Of a DNA stretch of 36,236 bases, positions 1 to 7,990 are shown piece by piece. Where the stretch lies: contig JAKFWI010000068.1 of the NCBI GenBank assembly GCA_021731965.1, forward strand, positions 1 through 36,236, read 5' to 3'. The translations under genes and the position numbers were made by a program. The number at the start of each line of letters is the position of its first letter. Position 1 is the stretch's first letter. The stretch is from Hyphomonadaceae bacterium (GTDB taxonomy: Bacteria > Pseudomonadota > Alphaproteobacteria > Caulobacterales > Aquidulcibacteraceae). Below the pieces are notes generated by a model. The model did no database searches. It saw nothing but the letters and a program-made list of their open reading frames with translations, and was not told the DNA's origin.

Positions 1-400
1 TCCCCCGCGTGCGGGGGAGGTGCGCGAAGCGCGGAGGGGGCTTAGGGTGATCGCAGACGCCCCCTCGGCCCTGCGGGCCACTCCCCCCGTGAACGGGGGG
101 GAGATGAAATGCGGGCGCTTGGTGGCGATGAACTTCCTCCCCCGCGTGCGGGGGAGGTGCGCGAAGCGCGGAGGGGGCTTTATGCGTGCGCGCTTTAACG
201 CCCCCCTCGGCCCTGCGGGCCACTCCCCCCGTGAACGGGGGGAGATGAACTTCCTCCCCCGCGTGCGGGGGAGGTGCGCGAAGCGCGGAGGGGGCTTTAT
301 GCGTGCGCGCTTTAACGCCCCCCTCGGCCCTGCGGGCCACTCCCCCCGTGAACGGGGGGGAGATGAACTTCCTCCCCCGCTTGCGCGCCTCCCCCTCGCA
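1..400. repeat. Tandem array of ~117 bp GC-rich palindromic repeats
   Basis: Units begin with CCTCCCCCGC at 136, 253 and 371, and a first unit is cut by the window edge. Units 136-252 and 253-370 are almost identical (117 and 118 bp, differing by one G in a homopolymer). The first unit is longer and diverges in its middle and at its end. Each unit holds several hairpins: 136-157 (CCTCCCCC/GGGGGAGG arms), 209-221 (GGCCC/GGGCC arms) and 223-244 (CTCCCCCC/GGGGGGAG arms). The last copy decays at about 390-400. Open frames across it are a by-product of the repeat and are not called as genes. This looks like amplification of a dispersed intergenic palindrome. Confidence 0.9.
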
Positions 401-486
401 CCCCAGCACTTGCCAGGGCGCGTGCGGCTTGGTTTATGATGGCCGGTCAGATTTGGGCCGCGCCCGCGCGCCCTGAGGGGGAAGCC

Positions 487-2208
487 ATGCGTCGTATGCT
501 GTTGATCTGCTGTGTGGCGCTGCTGAGCGCCTGCGCTGGGGCCAAGCCGGCACCGGCACCTGCCCTCGTGGCGGAGCCTGCAAGCCTGCGCCGCGTCTCC
601 ACCGGGGAGGTGATCGGTTATACCTCAAGCGGGGCCCATGTGTGGCGCGCCATTCCCTTCGCCGCGCCGCCAATTGGCGATTTGCGCTGGCGCGCGCCGC
701 GCCCTCCCTTGGCCTGGAACGGGCGGCGCGAGGCGATCAAGCCTTCGCCCTGGTGCCCACAAGTGCTCAACGCGCTCGATGGCGTGCCGGCCAAGCGCTA
801 TGGCGAAATCGTGGGGCAAGAGGATTGCCTCTTTCTCGATATTTATGCCCCGGCCATGCCGGCGGGGGCGGCTGCGACCGCGCGTTTGCCGGTGATGATG
901 TGGATCCATGGCGGCTCCAATGTCTGGGGCCGGGCCGAGCAATATGACGCCTCGGCGCTCGCGGCGCGCCAGAATGTCGTTGTCGTCGTCGTGCAATATC
1001 GCTTCGGCTTTTTGGGCTGGTTCGCGCATGAGGCGCTGCGCGCGGGCGGGAGCCTGCCGCAGGATGCCTCGCCAAATTTCGGCACCCTGGATCAGATCCG
1101 CGCCCTGGAATGGATTCGCGATGACATCGCAGTCTTTGGCGGGGATGCTGGGCGCGTCACCGTGTTTGGCGAAAGCGCGGGCGGGCACAATGTGGCGGCG
1201 CTGCTGGTCAGCCCCATGGCCAAGGGCCTGTTCCACCGCGCCATCATCCAATCGGGCTCGTTCCAGACAGTATCCTTGGCCAAAGCCGAGGGGCTGGAGG
1301 GCGATCGCCCCGATTCAGCGCGGGCTGTGGCCGCCAAGTTGCTGCCCGGCGGGGTGACGGGGGAAAACCTGCGCGCTTTGCCGGTCAAGGCCTTGTTCGG
1401 GGCCTATTCCACGAAGCAGCGGGAATTCGATCCCCCTCGCGTGATCGCCGACGGCATCGTGCTGCCGGCCGGGGGCATGCTCGCGGCCCTGGCCAATCCC
1501 GCGACATTCAATTCCGTGCCGGTGATCACCGGCACCAATCGCGATGAAGCGCGCTTTTTCAATCTCTTGCAGCCGCAATTGGTCAAGCAGGCCTATGGCC
1601 GCTTTCCAAAAGCGCGCGATCCGGTATTTTTTGAGAGGCTCTCGGATTATCAAAGCCGCACTTGGCGCGCCGCTGCGGTGGATGAGCCGGCCAACATCAT
1701 GGCCGCGGGCGGCCATGACAAAGTCTGGGCCTATCGCTTTGATTGGGACGAAGAGGGGCGGGTGTTCGTATCCCACCTCGACGAGTTGATCGGGGCCGCT
1801 CACTCGATGGAAATCCCCTTCGTGTTTGGCCGTTTCCAGCATTTGGGGGCTCTGGATCGCTTTGCCTTCACCAAGGCCAATGAGCCCGGCCGCATCGCGC
1901 TTTCCGATGCCATGATGAGTTATTGGGCGCAATTCGCCGCCAGCGGCGACCCGGGCCAAGGCGTTGACAACGCGCAAAAGCCTTGGACCCCCTGGTCTAA
2001 CGCGCCGACCGATCCTAAGCTTTTGGTGCTCGATACCGAGCAAGGGGGCGGCGTGCGCATGATCGCGGATCAGGAAAGCGTGCAGCGCATCGCGACGGAG
2101 CTGTTTATCGATCCGGCCGTGCCCGAAGATCGCCGCTGCTTTGTGTTTTCCGCAACCAAATACTGGAATCCGACATTGGCGGGCGTGCCTGAGGGGCGTT
2201 GTCGCTAA
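487..2208 (+). CDS. Carboxylesterase type B family lipoprotein
   Basis: A 573-aa alpha/beta-hydrolase of the type B carboxylesterase family, expected to hydrolyse carboxylic esters at the cell envelope. The start at 487 follows a GAGGGGGAAG ribosome-binding site and gives a lipoprotein signal with lipobox LLSAC at residues 14-18; an ATG at 436 would place 17 extra residues before the signal, so it is rejected. Visible family landmarks are the oxyanion HGG (MMWIHGG), the nucleophile elbow GESAGG with Ser230, the acidic residue in NRDEARFF and the catalytic His in AAHSMEIPFVFG. Length is normal for the family. It lies just after the palindromic repeat array, and the next gene starts 16 bp downstream, suggesting co-transcription. 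The substrate cannot be inferred. Confidence 0.93.
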   Translation: MRRMLLICCVALLSACAGAKPAPAPALVAEPASLRRVSTGEVIGYTSSGAHVWRAIPFAAPPIGDLRWRAPRPPLAWNGRREAIKPSPWCPQVLNALDGVPAKRYGEIVGQEDCLFLDIYAPAMPAGAAATARLPVMMWIHGGSNVWGRAEQYDASALAARQNVVVVVVQYRFGFLGWFAHEALRAGGSLPQDASPNFGTLDQIRALEWIRDDIAVFGGDAGRVTVFGESAGGHNVAALLVSPMAKGLFHRAIIQSGSFQTVSLAKAEGLEGDRPDSARAVAAKLLPGGVTGENLRALPVKALFGAYSTKQREFDPPRVIADGIVLPAGGMLAALANPATFNSVPVITGTNRDEARFFNLLQPQLVKQAYGRFPKARDPVFFERLSDYQSRTWRAAAVDEPANIMAAGGHDKVWAYRFDWDEEGRVFVSHLDELIGAAHSMEIPFVFGRFQHLGALDRFAFTKANEPGRIALSDAMMSYWAQFAASGDPGQGVDNAQKPWTPWSNAPTDPKLLVLDTEQGGGVRMIADQESVQRIATELFIDPAVPEDRRCFVFSATKYWNPTLAGVPEGRCR

Positions 2209-2224
2209 CGGGTTGGGGGCGCGC

Positions 2225-2485
2225 ATGCCGGCGCAGGATTGGATCCGCTTGGGCTATCTGGCCGGGGCCATCGTGGCGCTGGTGGCCGCCATGGCAGAGC
2301 GCAAACGCGCGGACCGCCTCGCTATGCTGGTCTGCTTGCTCTGCGCGCTCTTGCTGCTGCTGGCCGGGCGCTTTTATGGCGGGAGCCTGCGGCTGTTCGA
2401 TTACGTGGCCTCCATCGGCGCGAGCTTTTTGGGCGCGGCTTTGCTCGCCAATGCCAGCCTGCGCCCGCGCAAATCCAAAGGCTGA
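2225..2485 (+). CDS. Small hydrophobic membrane protein of unknown function
   Basis: An 86-aa protein beginning MPAQDWIRLG, chosen because a purine-rich GGGTTGGGGGC lies just before the ATG. An upstream in-frame start would overlap the esterase by about 70 bp. It has about three hydrophobic segments (residues ~8-20, ~32-45 and ~56-72) separated by basic stretches, and ends in RPRKSKG, consistent with an inner-membrane protein. It sits between the esterase and pntB. It was compared by eye with PntAB, the small transhydrogenase membrane subunit usually encoded before pntB, and does not resemble it. Function unknown. Confidence 0.6.
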   Translation: MPAQDWIRLGYLAGAIVALVAAMAERKRADRLAMLVCLLCALLLLLAGRFYGGSLRLFDYVASIGASFLGAALLANASLRPRKSKG

Positions 2486-2557
2486 CGTAAGCTAAAGCTT
2501 GACGAGCGGGCCGCTTATCGGCTTGCCTCTTTGCAATTATGGCTGGAAGGAGGCGGC

Positions 2558-3979
2558 ATGTCCGCGAACTTGGCTGCGGCTTTGTATTTGGTCTCTGGCG
2601 TGCTGTTCATTCTGGCGCTGCGGGGGCTTTCGAGCCCGGAAACCAGCCGGCAAGGCAATCAATACGGCATGATCGGCATGGCGTTGGCCATTGGCGTGAC
2701 GCTGGCGGTGATCCCCCTGGATGGCGTGACCCTTGGATTCATCGGCGGGGGCGTGCTGGTGGGCGGGGCCATCGGCGCGCTGGCAGCGCGGCGCATCCAG
2801 ATGACGCAAATGCCGCAATTGGTGGCGGCCTTCCACAGCCTTGTCGGGCTCGCGGCCGTGGCGGTGGCGGTGGCGGCGTATTATTCGCCGGTGGCGTTCG
2901 ACATCAACCTGACCGAGCCGGGCAGTGATCGGCCCGTGCAGGGCATCCAGGGCATATCCTTGGTTGAGCTGTCGCTGGGCGCGGCCATCGGGGCGGTGAC
3001 CTTTACCGGCTCGGTGATCGCTTTCGCCAAGCTCAATGGCAACATGTCCGGCGCGCCGATCTTGTTGCCTGGGCGCCATGTGATCAACAGCTTGCTGGGC
3101 CTGGCTCTGCTGGGCTTGGTCATTTATCTGGTGCGAAGCGGGGGCGTGGAGGTGTGGCCCTTTTGGGCGATCCTCGGGATTTCGCTGGCGCTGGGAATTT
3201 TGCTGATCGTGCCGATCGGCGGGGCGGATATGCCCGTGGTGGTCTCGATGCTCAATAGCTATTCGGGATGGGCGGCAGCGGCGCTGGGCTTCACGCTGGA
3301 GAATGTGGCGCTGATCATCACCGGGGCGCTGGTCGGCTCATCCGGGGCTATCCTTAGTTACATCATGTGCAAGGGCATGAATCGCAGCTTTTTCTCCGTC
3401 ATTCTCGGGGGCTTTGGCGGGGAGACGGCCGCCGCGAGCGGGGCGAAAGAAACCCGCCCTGTCAAGCAGGGCAGCGCCGATGACGCGGCCTTCATCATGA
3501 AGAACGCCTCCAAGGTGATCATCGTGCCGGGCTATGGCATGGCCGTGGCCCAGGCCCAGCACAGCCTCAAAGAAATGTGTGACAAGCTCAAAGCCGAGGG
3601 CGTGGAGGTGAAATACGCCATCCATCCCGTGGCCGGGCGCATGCCCGGGCACATGAATGTGCTGCTCGCCGAGGCGCAAGTGCCCTATGATGAAGTGTTT
3701 GAGCTGGAAGATATCAATAATGAATTTTCGCAGGCGGATGTGGTTTATGTCATCGGTGCCAATGATGTGACAAATCCCGCCGCCAAAACGGACAAGACCA
3801 GCGCCATTTACGGCATGCCCATTTTGGAAGTGGAAAAAGCCAAAACCGTGTTGTTCGTCAAACGCTCGATGGGCTCTGGCTATGCCGGCGTCGAAAACGA
3901 GCTGTTCTTCCGTGACAACACCATGATGCTGTTTGCCGATGCCAAGAAGATGACGGATGAAATCGTGAAAGGGCTGTAG
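2558..3979 (+). CDS. pntB: NAD(P) transhydrogenase subunit beta
   Basis: A 473-aa inner-membrane subunit of proton-translocating transhydrogenase, which couples hydride transfer between NADH and NADP+ to the proton gradient and so supplies NADPH. The ATG at 2558 follows a strong AAGGAGGCGGC site; an upstream in-frame ATG at 2549 is part of that site's context and is less likely. Residues ~1-260 form a multi-span membrane domain. The C-terminal NADP(H)-binding domain III carries VPGYGMAVAQAQ (from ~residue 321), GRMPGHMNVLLAEA, GANDVTNPAA (from ~400) and KRSMGSGYAGVENELFF. All are intact. No pntA gene, fused or split, lies upstream, so the alpha subunit must be encoded elsewhere. The next gene begins at the base after the stop. 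Confidence 0.97.
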   Translation: MSANLAAALYLVSGVLFILALRGLSSPETSRQGNQYGMIGMALAIGVTLAVIPLDGVTLGFIGGGVLVGGAIGALAARRIQMTQMPQLVAAFHSLVGLAAVAVAVAAYYSPVAFDINLTEPGSDRPVQGIQGISLVELSLGAAIGAVTFTGSVIAFAKLNGNMSGAPILLPGRHVINSLLGLALLGLVIYLVRSGGVEVWPFWAILGISLALGILLIVPIGGADMPVVVSMLNSYSGWAAAALGFTLENVALIITGALVGSSGAILSYIMCKGMNRSFFSVILGGFGGETAAASGAKETRPVKQGSADDAAFIMKNASKVIIVPGYGMAVAQAQHSLKEMCDKLKAEGVEVKYAIHPVAGRMPGHMNVLLAEAQVPYDEVFELEDINNEFSQADVVYVIGANDVTNPAAKTDKTSAIYGMPILEVEKAKTVLFVKRSMGSGYAGVENELFFRDNTMMLFADAKKMTDEIVKGL

Positions 3980-4429
3980 ATGATGCCCACACTTGGCCTC
4001 ATCATGTTCGCGGGGCTCACGCTGATCGCGGCCATCCATGTGTATTGGGGGCTGGGGTATTATTGGCCGTTCGAGACGAAGCAGGCATTGGTCGATGCGG
4101 TGATGGGCGATCCGCGCGCGCGGCGCATCCCGCCTATGTCCGCCACGGGCGTGGTTGCAGCCGCGATCTGGGCGGCAGGCTTCGCTGCCTTGCGCGCCAG
4201 TGGCGCGATCAGCTTCGGCTGGGCTTGGCTGGCGCGCGGGGCCTGCGCTTTGCTGGCGCTGGTGTTTCTGGTCCGGGCGGCGTCCGGTTTCGCTTTGGGC
4301 GGTGCCATTTTGCATTACCGGGTCACGCCAGAGTTCAAGACGCTCGATTTGTGGTTTTACAGCCCTTTGTGTTTGGCGTTCGCGATGGGGTTTGTTTTGC
4401 TCGCTTGGCGGGGGAAATACACTGGCTAA
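3980..4429 (+). CDS. DUF3995-type four-helix membrane protein
   Basis: A 149-aa hydrophobic protein starting directly after the pntB stop codon, so it is almost certainly co-translated with pntB. About four membrane segments are visible: residues ~5-25 (with IHVYWGLG), ~55-72, ~80-105 and ~128-145. The AAIHVYWGLGYYWPF opening and the helix layout resemble the DUF3995 family of small uncharacterised membrane proteins; this is recognition by eye. Its stop overlaps the proposed start of the DUF1801-like gene by 8 bp. Function unknown. Confidence 0.8.
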   Translation: MMPTLGLIMFAGLTLIAAIHVYWGLGYYWPFETKQALVDAVMGDPRARRIPPMSATGVVAAAIWAAGFAALRASGAISFGWAWLARGACALLALVFLVRAASGFALGGAILHYRVTPEFKTLDLWFYSPLCLAFAMGFVLLAWRGKYTG

Positions 4430-4850
4430 ATATGAAGCGAAAACCAAGCCGAATGGCGTATCCATAGAGGCCTTTCTGGCAAGCGTGGATGAAGCGCGCC
4501 AGGAAGATACCAAAGCCCTCATTGCCATGATGCGTGAAATCACCGGGGAGGAGCCAGTGCTATGGGGGCCTTCCATCATCGGTTTTGGCAAATACGTCTA
4601 TCGCTATGACAGCGGCCATAGCGGCGAGGCACCCATCACCGGTTTTTCTCCGCGCAAGGCGGCCTTGAGCATTTATCTTTCCAGCGGCTTTCTTGGGCGT
4701 GATGCCATGCTTACCAAGCTTGGCAAGCACAGCGCGGGCAAGGCCTGCCTTTATGTCAAGCGTCTTGCGGATGTTGATCAAGCCGTGCTGCGCCAGATGA
4801 TCGCCCTCAGCGTCGCGCATGTGCGCGCGGCGCATGCCGGGTGTGCCTGA
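4422..4850 (+). CDS. DUF1801 (YdhG-like) domain protein, apparent CTG start
   Basis: A 142-aa soluble protein with the typical features of DUF1801: an N-terminal PxGxSVEAFLA-like stretch, then EITGEEPVLWGPSIIGFG, YRYDSGHSGE and TGFSPRKAALSIYL. Homology begins at AKYEAKTKPNG, immediately after a CTG codon at 4422, and a GGGGGA tract lies 6 bases before it. No ATG, GTG or TTG sits at that point; the first in-frame ATG (MMREITG, ~4527) would remove the conserved N-terminus. A CTG start with translational coupling to the preceding gene (8 bp overlap) is therefore the best reading. The biochemical role of the family is not established. Confidence 0.8.
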   Translation: MAKYEAKTKPNGVSIEAFLASVDEARQEDTKALIAMMREITGEEPVLWGPSIIGFGKYVYRYDSGHSGEAPITGFSPRKAALSIYLSSGFLGRDAMLTKLGKHSAGKACLYVKRLADVDQAVLRQMIALSVAHVRAAHAGCA

Positions 4851-4874
4851 TCAACCGCTTGGAGCCTTTTCAAT

Positions 4875-4898
4875 GAAATCGAAGTCGATTTCTTTTTC
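4875..4898 (+). terminator. Candidate Rho-independent terminator
   Basis: Seven-base perfect stem GAAATCG/CGATTTC with loop AAGT, followed by TTTTT. It lies 25 bp after the DUF1801 stop and would end the 487-4850 transcript. The stem is AT-rich, so strength is uncertain. Confidence 0.55.
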
Positions 4899-4921
4899 GA
4901 AAGATGCGCTGACTCAATACT

Positions 4922-4968
4922 TCAGAGCGCATTCGGACGGAAAACCGCAATTCCATTTTTCCTGAATG
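4922..4968. repeat. Dispersed intergenic palindromic repeat, copy A
   Basis: AGAGCGCATTCGGACGGAAA, then ACCGCAATTCCA, then TTTTTCCTGAATGCGC: outer arms GCGCATTC/GAATGCGC pair perfectly. It shares the layout and the GAAAACCGC core with copy B at 33246-33295, so both belong to one alphaproteobacterial-style repeat family. It is not associated with any open frame. Confidence 0.65.
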
Positions 4969-5341
4969 CGCGGAAGTGGAGCGGACTTGGTGTTATACCA
5001 AAAATCCGCGTGCGCAGACCCTCCGTTACGCCGTCCGCTGCTGGCTGGCGCATCGCCGGGCGCACCCCCGCAGGATACATCCTACGCGAAAACAGCAGCG
5101 CAGACGCGTTGCTCATGCGACGCCCGCCAGCGTTTTCAGCCTTTTGGCTTTACAAATGGGCTTTCCAGGCTAGCCTCATTCCCGCCGCATTAAGGTGACT
5201 GCCGATCAAGCGACTTGGGCGTCGAGGCTGGGGATGCCCAAGATTTTAGCGTGGTAGACACTTTTGGGCGGCCCAGTGCGTATCTCTATTGGTGACCGCG
5301 ACTTGATCGCATGGACGCCAACAGCTTTTTGGGAGGAAGAC

Positions 5342-5845
5342 TTGATAACATCCAGCATTAGAACTGCTGCGATCGCGGTGCTCGCGATCCTGGCAACCAG
5401 CGCGCCTGCGTTGGCGGAGCTATCGGGGCGCCACGCCGATATCAAGGCGCTTGCGGCTGATTCCGACAACATCGTCTTGGGCAAGGTGACGGGTGCGCGC
5501 GTGCAACTGATCGATGGCGCGCCGTTCACGCAATACACCATGCTAGTGGAAAGCGTGCTCAAGGGCTCCGCCAGCGCCAGTGTGGTGATTTCGGTGCCGG
5601 GCGGTGCCGTGTCCACGGCGCGGGTGCCGGTCAGCGAAGTGGTGGCCGGTTCACCGCAATTATTCATCAACAGCGAAGGCGTGATGTTTCTGAATGGCAG
5701 CCCGGATGGGACTTTCGCGATTGTGGGGTCCTCCGAGGGTGCGCTGACGATGCAGACGGACGCCACCGGCCAGGACTTCGTCACCTATGGCGGCGAAAAG
5801 ATCACCATCGAGGCGCTGCGCAGCGCTGTGGCCAACGCCGAATAG
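5342..5845 (+). CDS. Small secreted protein of unknown function, TTG start
   Basis: A 167-aa protein with a Sec signal peptide (ITSSIRTAAIAVLAILATSA, cleavage after ALA at ~residue 25). The TTG at 5342 is chosen because it follows GGGAGGAAGA at good spacing and puts the signal at the N-terminus; earlier in-frame starts would add 26 residues before it. The mature part is rich in Val, Ser and Gly with alternating hydrophobic residues, suggesting a beta-rich fold, with no cysteine and no enzymatic motif seen. It ends 31 bp before a secreted metalloprotease gene, so the two are probably an operon. It could be a partner, chaperone or inhibitor of the protease; this is inference from position only. 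Confidence 0.75.
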   Translation: MITSSIRTAAIAVLAILATSAPALAELSGRHADIKALAADSDNIVLGKVTGARVQLIDGAPFTQYTMLVESVLKGSASASVVISVPGGAVSTARVPVSEVVAGSPQLFINSEGVMFLNGSPDGTFAIVGSSEGALTMQTDATGQDFVTYGGEKITIEALRSAVANAE

Positions 5846-5876
5846 CCCAAAAACCTTTATCCCATAGGGGAATGTC

Positions 5877-7871
5877 ATGAAGAGACTAACATCACTTGCC
5901 TTGGGTGCGGCGCTCAGCGTTGTCGCAGCCACGTCAGCCCATGCGGGCGGGCGCCTCGAAACCGTGAAAATTCTCGGCCCATCCGCAGTGGCTGGATTTG
6001 ATTTGGTACAGCCCATCGGGATTTTCTGGGATGATCGCTGCAGTACCGTGAGCTATACCATCGACACGGCGGTCGCGCCGCGTGCTGCTGGGGGGGGCAC
6101 CATTCCGATCGCGAACGTGGCCAATGAAATCCGCGCCGCCTTGGCTTCCTGGACGAATGTTCCCACCTCGGCGATCACCATGGAAGTTGGCCAAGTGCGC
6201 GCCATCGGCAATGGCACGCGCCTCTTTGATTTCATCAACGAAGTGACCTTCGAAACCGCGCCCGGCTTTGGGGCCTTGGCCTCTTCGCCGTCCACTTCGC
6301 TGAATGCCGACACGACCTTCACCACCGGCCTGGATGTCGATGGGGATGGTGATTCCGATGTCTATGATCCGGCCGCCGAAGGGCGCAATACCTGCTTTGA
6401 CGCCGATCGCGATGGCGATATCGAGTTTCCCGCCGGTTTTTACCGGGCCGGCACCATCCTCGATAACGACGTGCAATTTGGCCAAACTGTAATTTGGGAG
6501 ACCACACCGACGAATACGGCCGCTGCGGATATCCAGGCCGTCGCCGTGCATGAGTTCGGCCACAGCCATGGCCTCTCCCATGTTCTGCTGAATGTGGTCT
6601 CGGAAGTGGATGGCAATGGCTCCACCATGTTCCCCTTCATCGATACCAATGATTCGGCCTCCGAAATCGGCAACCGCACCTTGCACACCGATGACATCGC
6701 CTGGTCGTCTTTCCTGTATCCGGAGGGCAGCGCCCGTTCCGGCCCGCGGGCTTTGCAGCGCGGGGATGTCCGCTTTGATCGCGAGTTCGCGGTCGTGAGC
6801 GGCACAGTAACCGGACCCGATGGCTTGCCCGTTTTGGGGGCGAATGTGTTCGCAACCTCAACGCGCGGCGGGAATGAGCGGGAAGAGTATGATGACGATG
6901 GCCGGCGCGATGAAGATGGCGAACACGGGCGCCCGGCCTTTGTTCCGCAAATCGTGAGTGATGCCTTTTCCGGCACGACCAATCTTCTGTCCCGCCAAAC
7001 CGATGGGGCGCTGTTTATCTCCGCTGATAATGCGGTGTCGCTCATCAATGGTGATTTCGAACTGCCGGTTCCGCGCGGCACGCTTTACAGACTGGGCCTC
7101 CAGGCCACGGATGGGCGCCCCGTGACGACGGGCAGCATTTCCTTGACGGCGCAAATCGGCGGAGTACTGGGGCAACTTGCCTTCTCCGAGGAGAACTTGA
7201 ATCTCTTCGAAACCAGCCGCGAAGTGCGCCCCTTCGCTTCGCGCCGTGTGCCCGGTGGCTTGGGGATCAGCCGGCGCAATATCAACTTCCTGGTCAATTC
7301 TGACATTCAATTGCGCAATGCGGGCGTGGTGACCAATGCCGGCACCGGGGCGGTGATTGGCCAGCAAAATGTCATCTACGCGGAGCGTTTTGCCAATGCT
7401 TCCGTGCTGGCGCAATTGCAGGCCGGGGCCACTTTGACCACCGCCTTGTGGGATACAACGGTGCAGGACGCCACAATCAACCCCACCTTCCAGCGCGCCG
7501 CGATCGTGCTCGGCCGGCTGGGCGCAGGCGGAACGACGGCTGATGTGCAGCTGACCAACACCCTGGTTGAACGGCTCAATTTCGTTGGCCAAGATGGGGA
7601 TTTGACGCCCCTGGCACTCAGCCTCGTTGATCGGTACAAGGTTCGGGCCGCCCTGGAAGCAGATCCCACGCTGGATCTGTTCCTGGTGCTCGAACAGCCC
7701 AATACCTTCGTGACGGGCCCCTCGGGCATTCCGCCTTTGCTGGCCGTCCAGGCGACGGCACCTAATGCTTCAACGCGGCAGAGCTTCCTGTCCTTGAATG
7801 GCAGCCCGTTCAATGTGCAGACCGCGCTCAATTGGGCGGTGGAACTGCGCTTCACGCCGGCTGCGCCGTAA
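5877..7871 (+). CDS. Secreted metzincin (matrixin-like) zinc metalloprotease
   Basis: A 664-aa protein with a signal peptide (residues 1-23, cleavage after AHA). The zinc site HEFGHSHGLSH is at residues 225-235 and gives His225, Glu226, His229 and His235 of the HExxHxxGxxH consensus; Met251 in STMFPF is a plausible Met-turn. Before it, DVDGDGDSDVYD (~153-164) and DADRDGDIE (~175-183) look like EF-hand/dockerin-type calcium loops. After residue ~290 there is a segment with VSGTVTGPDGLPVLGANVF typical of a carboxypeptidase-regulatory-like beta domain, an acidic low-complexity loop (~340-352), then ~300 residues not recognised. Probably secreted or outer-surface. A terminator follows. Confidence 0.88.
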   Translation: MKRLTSLALGAALSVVAATSAHAGGRLETVKILGPSAVAGFDLVQPIGIFWDDRCSTVSYTIDTAVAPRAAGGGTIPIANVANEIRAALASWTNVPTSAITMEVGQVRAIGNGTRLFDFINEVTFETAPGFGALASSPSTSLNADTTFTTGLDVDGDGDSDVYDPAAEGRNTCFDADRDGDIEFPAGFYRAGTILDNDVQFGQTVIWETTPTNTAAADIQAVAVHEFGHSHGLSHVLLNVVSEVDGNGSTMFPFIDTNDSASEIGNRTLHTDDIAWSSFLYPEGSARSGPRALQRGDVRFDREFAVVSGTVTGPDGLPVLGANVFATSTRGGNEREEYDDDGRRDEDGEHGRPAFVPQIVSDAFSGTTNLLSRQTDGALFISADNAVSLINGDFELPVPRGTLYRLGLQATDGRPVTTGSISLTAQIGGVLGQLAFSEENLNLFETSREVRPFASRRVPGGLGISRRNINFLVNSDIQLRNAGVVTNAGTGAVIGQQNVIYAERFANASVLAQLQAGATLTTALWDTTVQDATINPTFQRAAIVLGRLGAGGTTADVQLTNTLVERLNFVGQDGDLTPLALSLVDRYKVRAALEADPTLDLFLVLEQPNTFVTGPSGIPPLLAVQATAPNASTRQSFLSLNGSPFNVQTALNWAVELRFTPAAP

Positions 7872-7937
7872 CCCGCTCCTGGCCGGTCTCCGAAAGGGGG
7901 CCGGCCAACTTGCGGTAAATCGTCAAATCCAAACGAA

Positions 7938-7976
7938 ATCGATCGGCCGGCAGCGGCCGGTCGATTTTGCTTTTTG
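7938..7976 (+). terminator. Rho-independent terminator after the metalloprotease gene
   Basis: Twelve-base stem ATCGATCGGCCG/CGGCCGGTCGAT (one G-T pair), loop GCAG, then TTTTGCTTTTT. It lies 67 bp past the metalloprotease stop. It also faces the end of the leftward flagellar operon and may work in both directions. Confidence 0.8.
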
Positions 7977-7990
7977 GCGGGCCCATTGCC

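Larger units (their letters stand above)
4851..5341. other. Intergenic stretch: terminator, dispersed palindrome and structured leader
   Basis: No convincing gene is seen in these ~490 bases; open frames here have atypical composition and no recognisable motif. It holds the terminator at 4875-4898, a dispersed palindromic repeat near 4922-4968, and inverted repeats at 5214-5220/5236-5242 (CTTGGGC/GCCCAAG) and 5206-5212/5301-5307 (GATCAAG/CTTGATC). The latter two pairs precede the secreted-protein gene. Confidence 0.6.

Noticed and set aside
1-400. CRISPR array
   Set aside because: Units are ~117 bp and nearly identical throughout, with no variable spacers and no cas genes nearby.
20-439. 139-aa open frame across the repeat array
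   Set aside because: It repeats with the 117-bp unit, contains only palindrome-derived Pro/Arg/Gly sequence and has no coding features.
2225-2485. PntAB identity for the 86-aa membrane protein before pntB
   Set aside because: Helix pattern and sequence do not resemble the usual PntAB; only the position suggests it.
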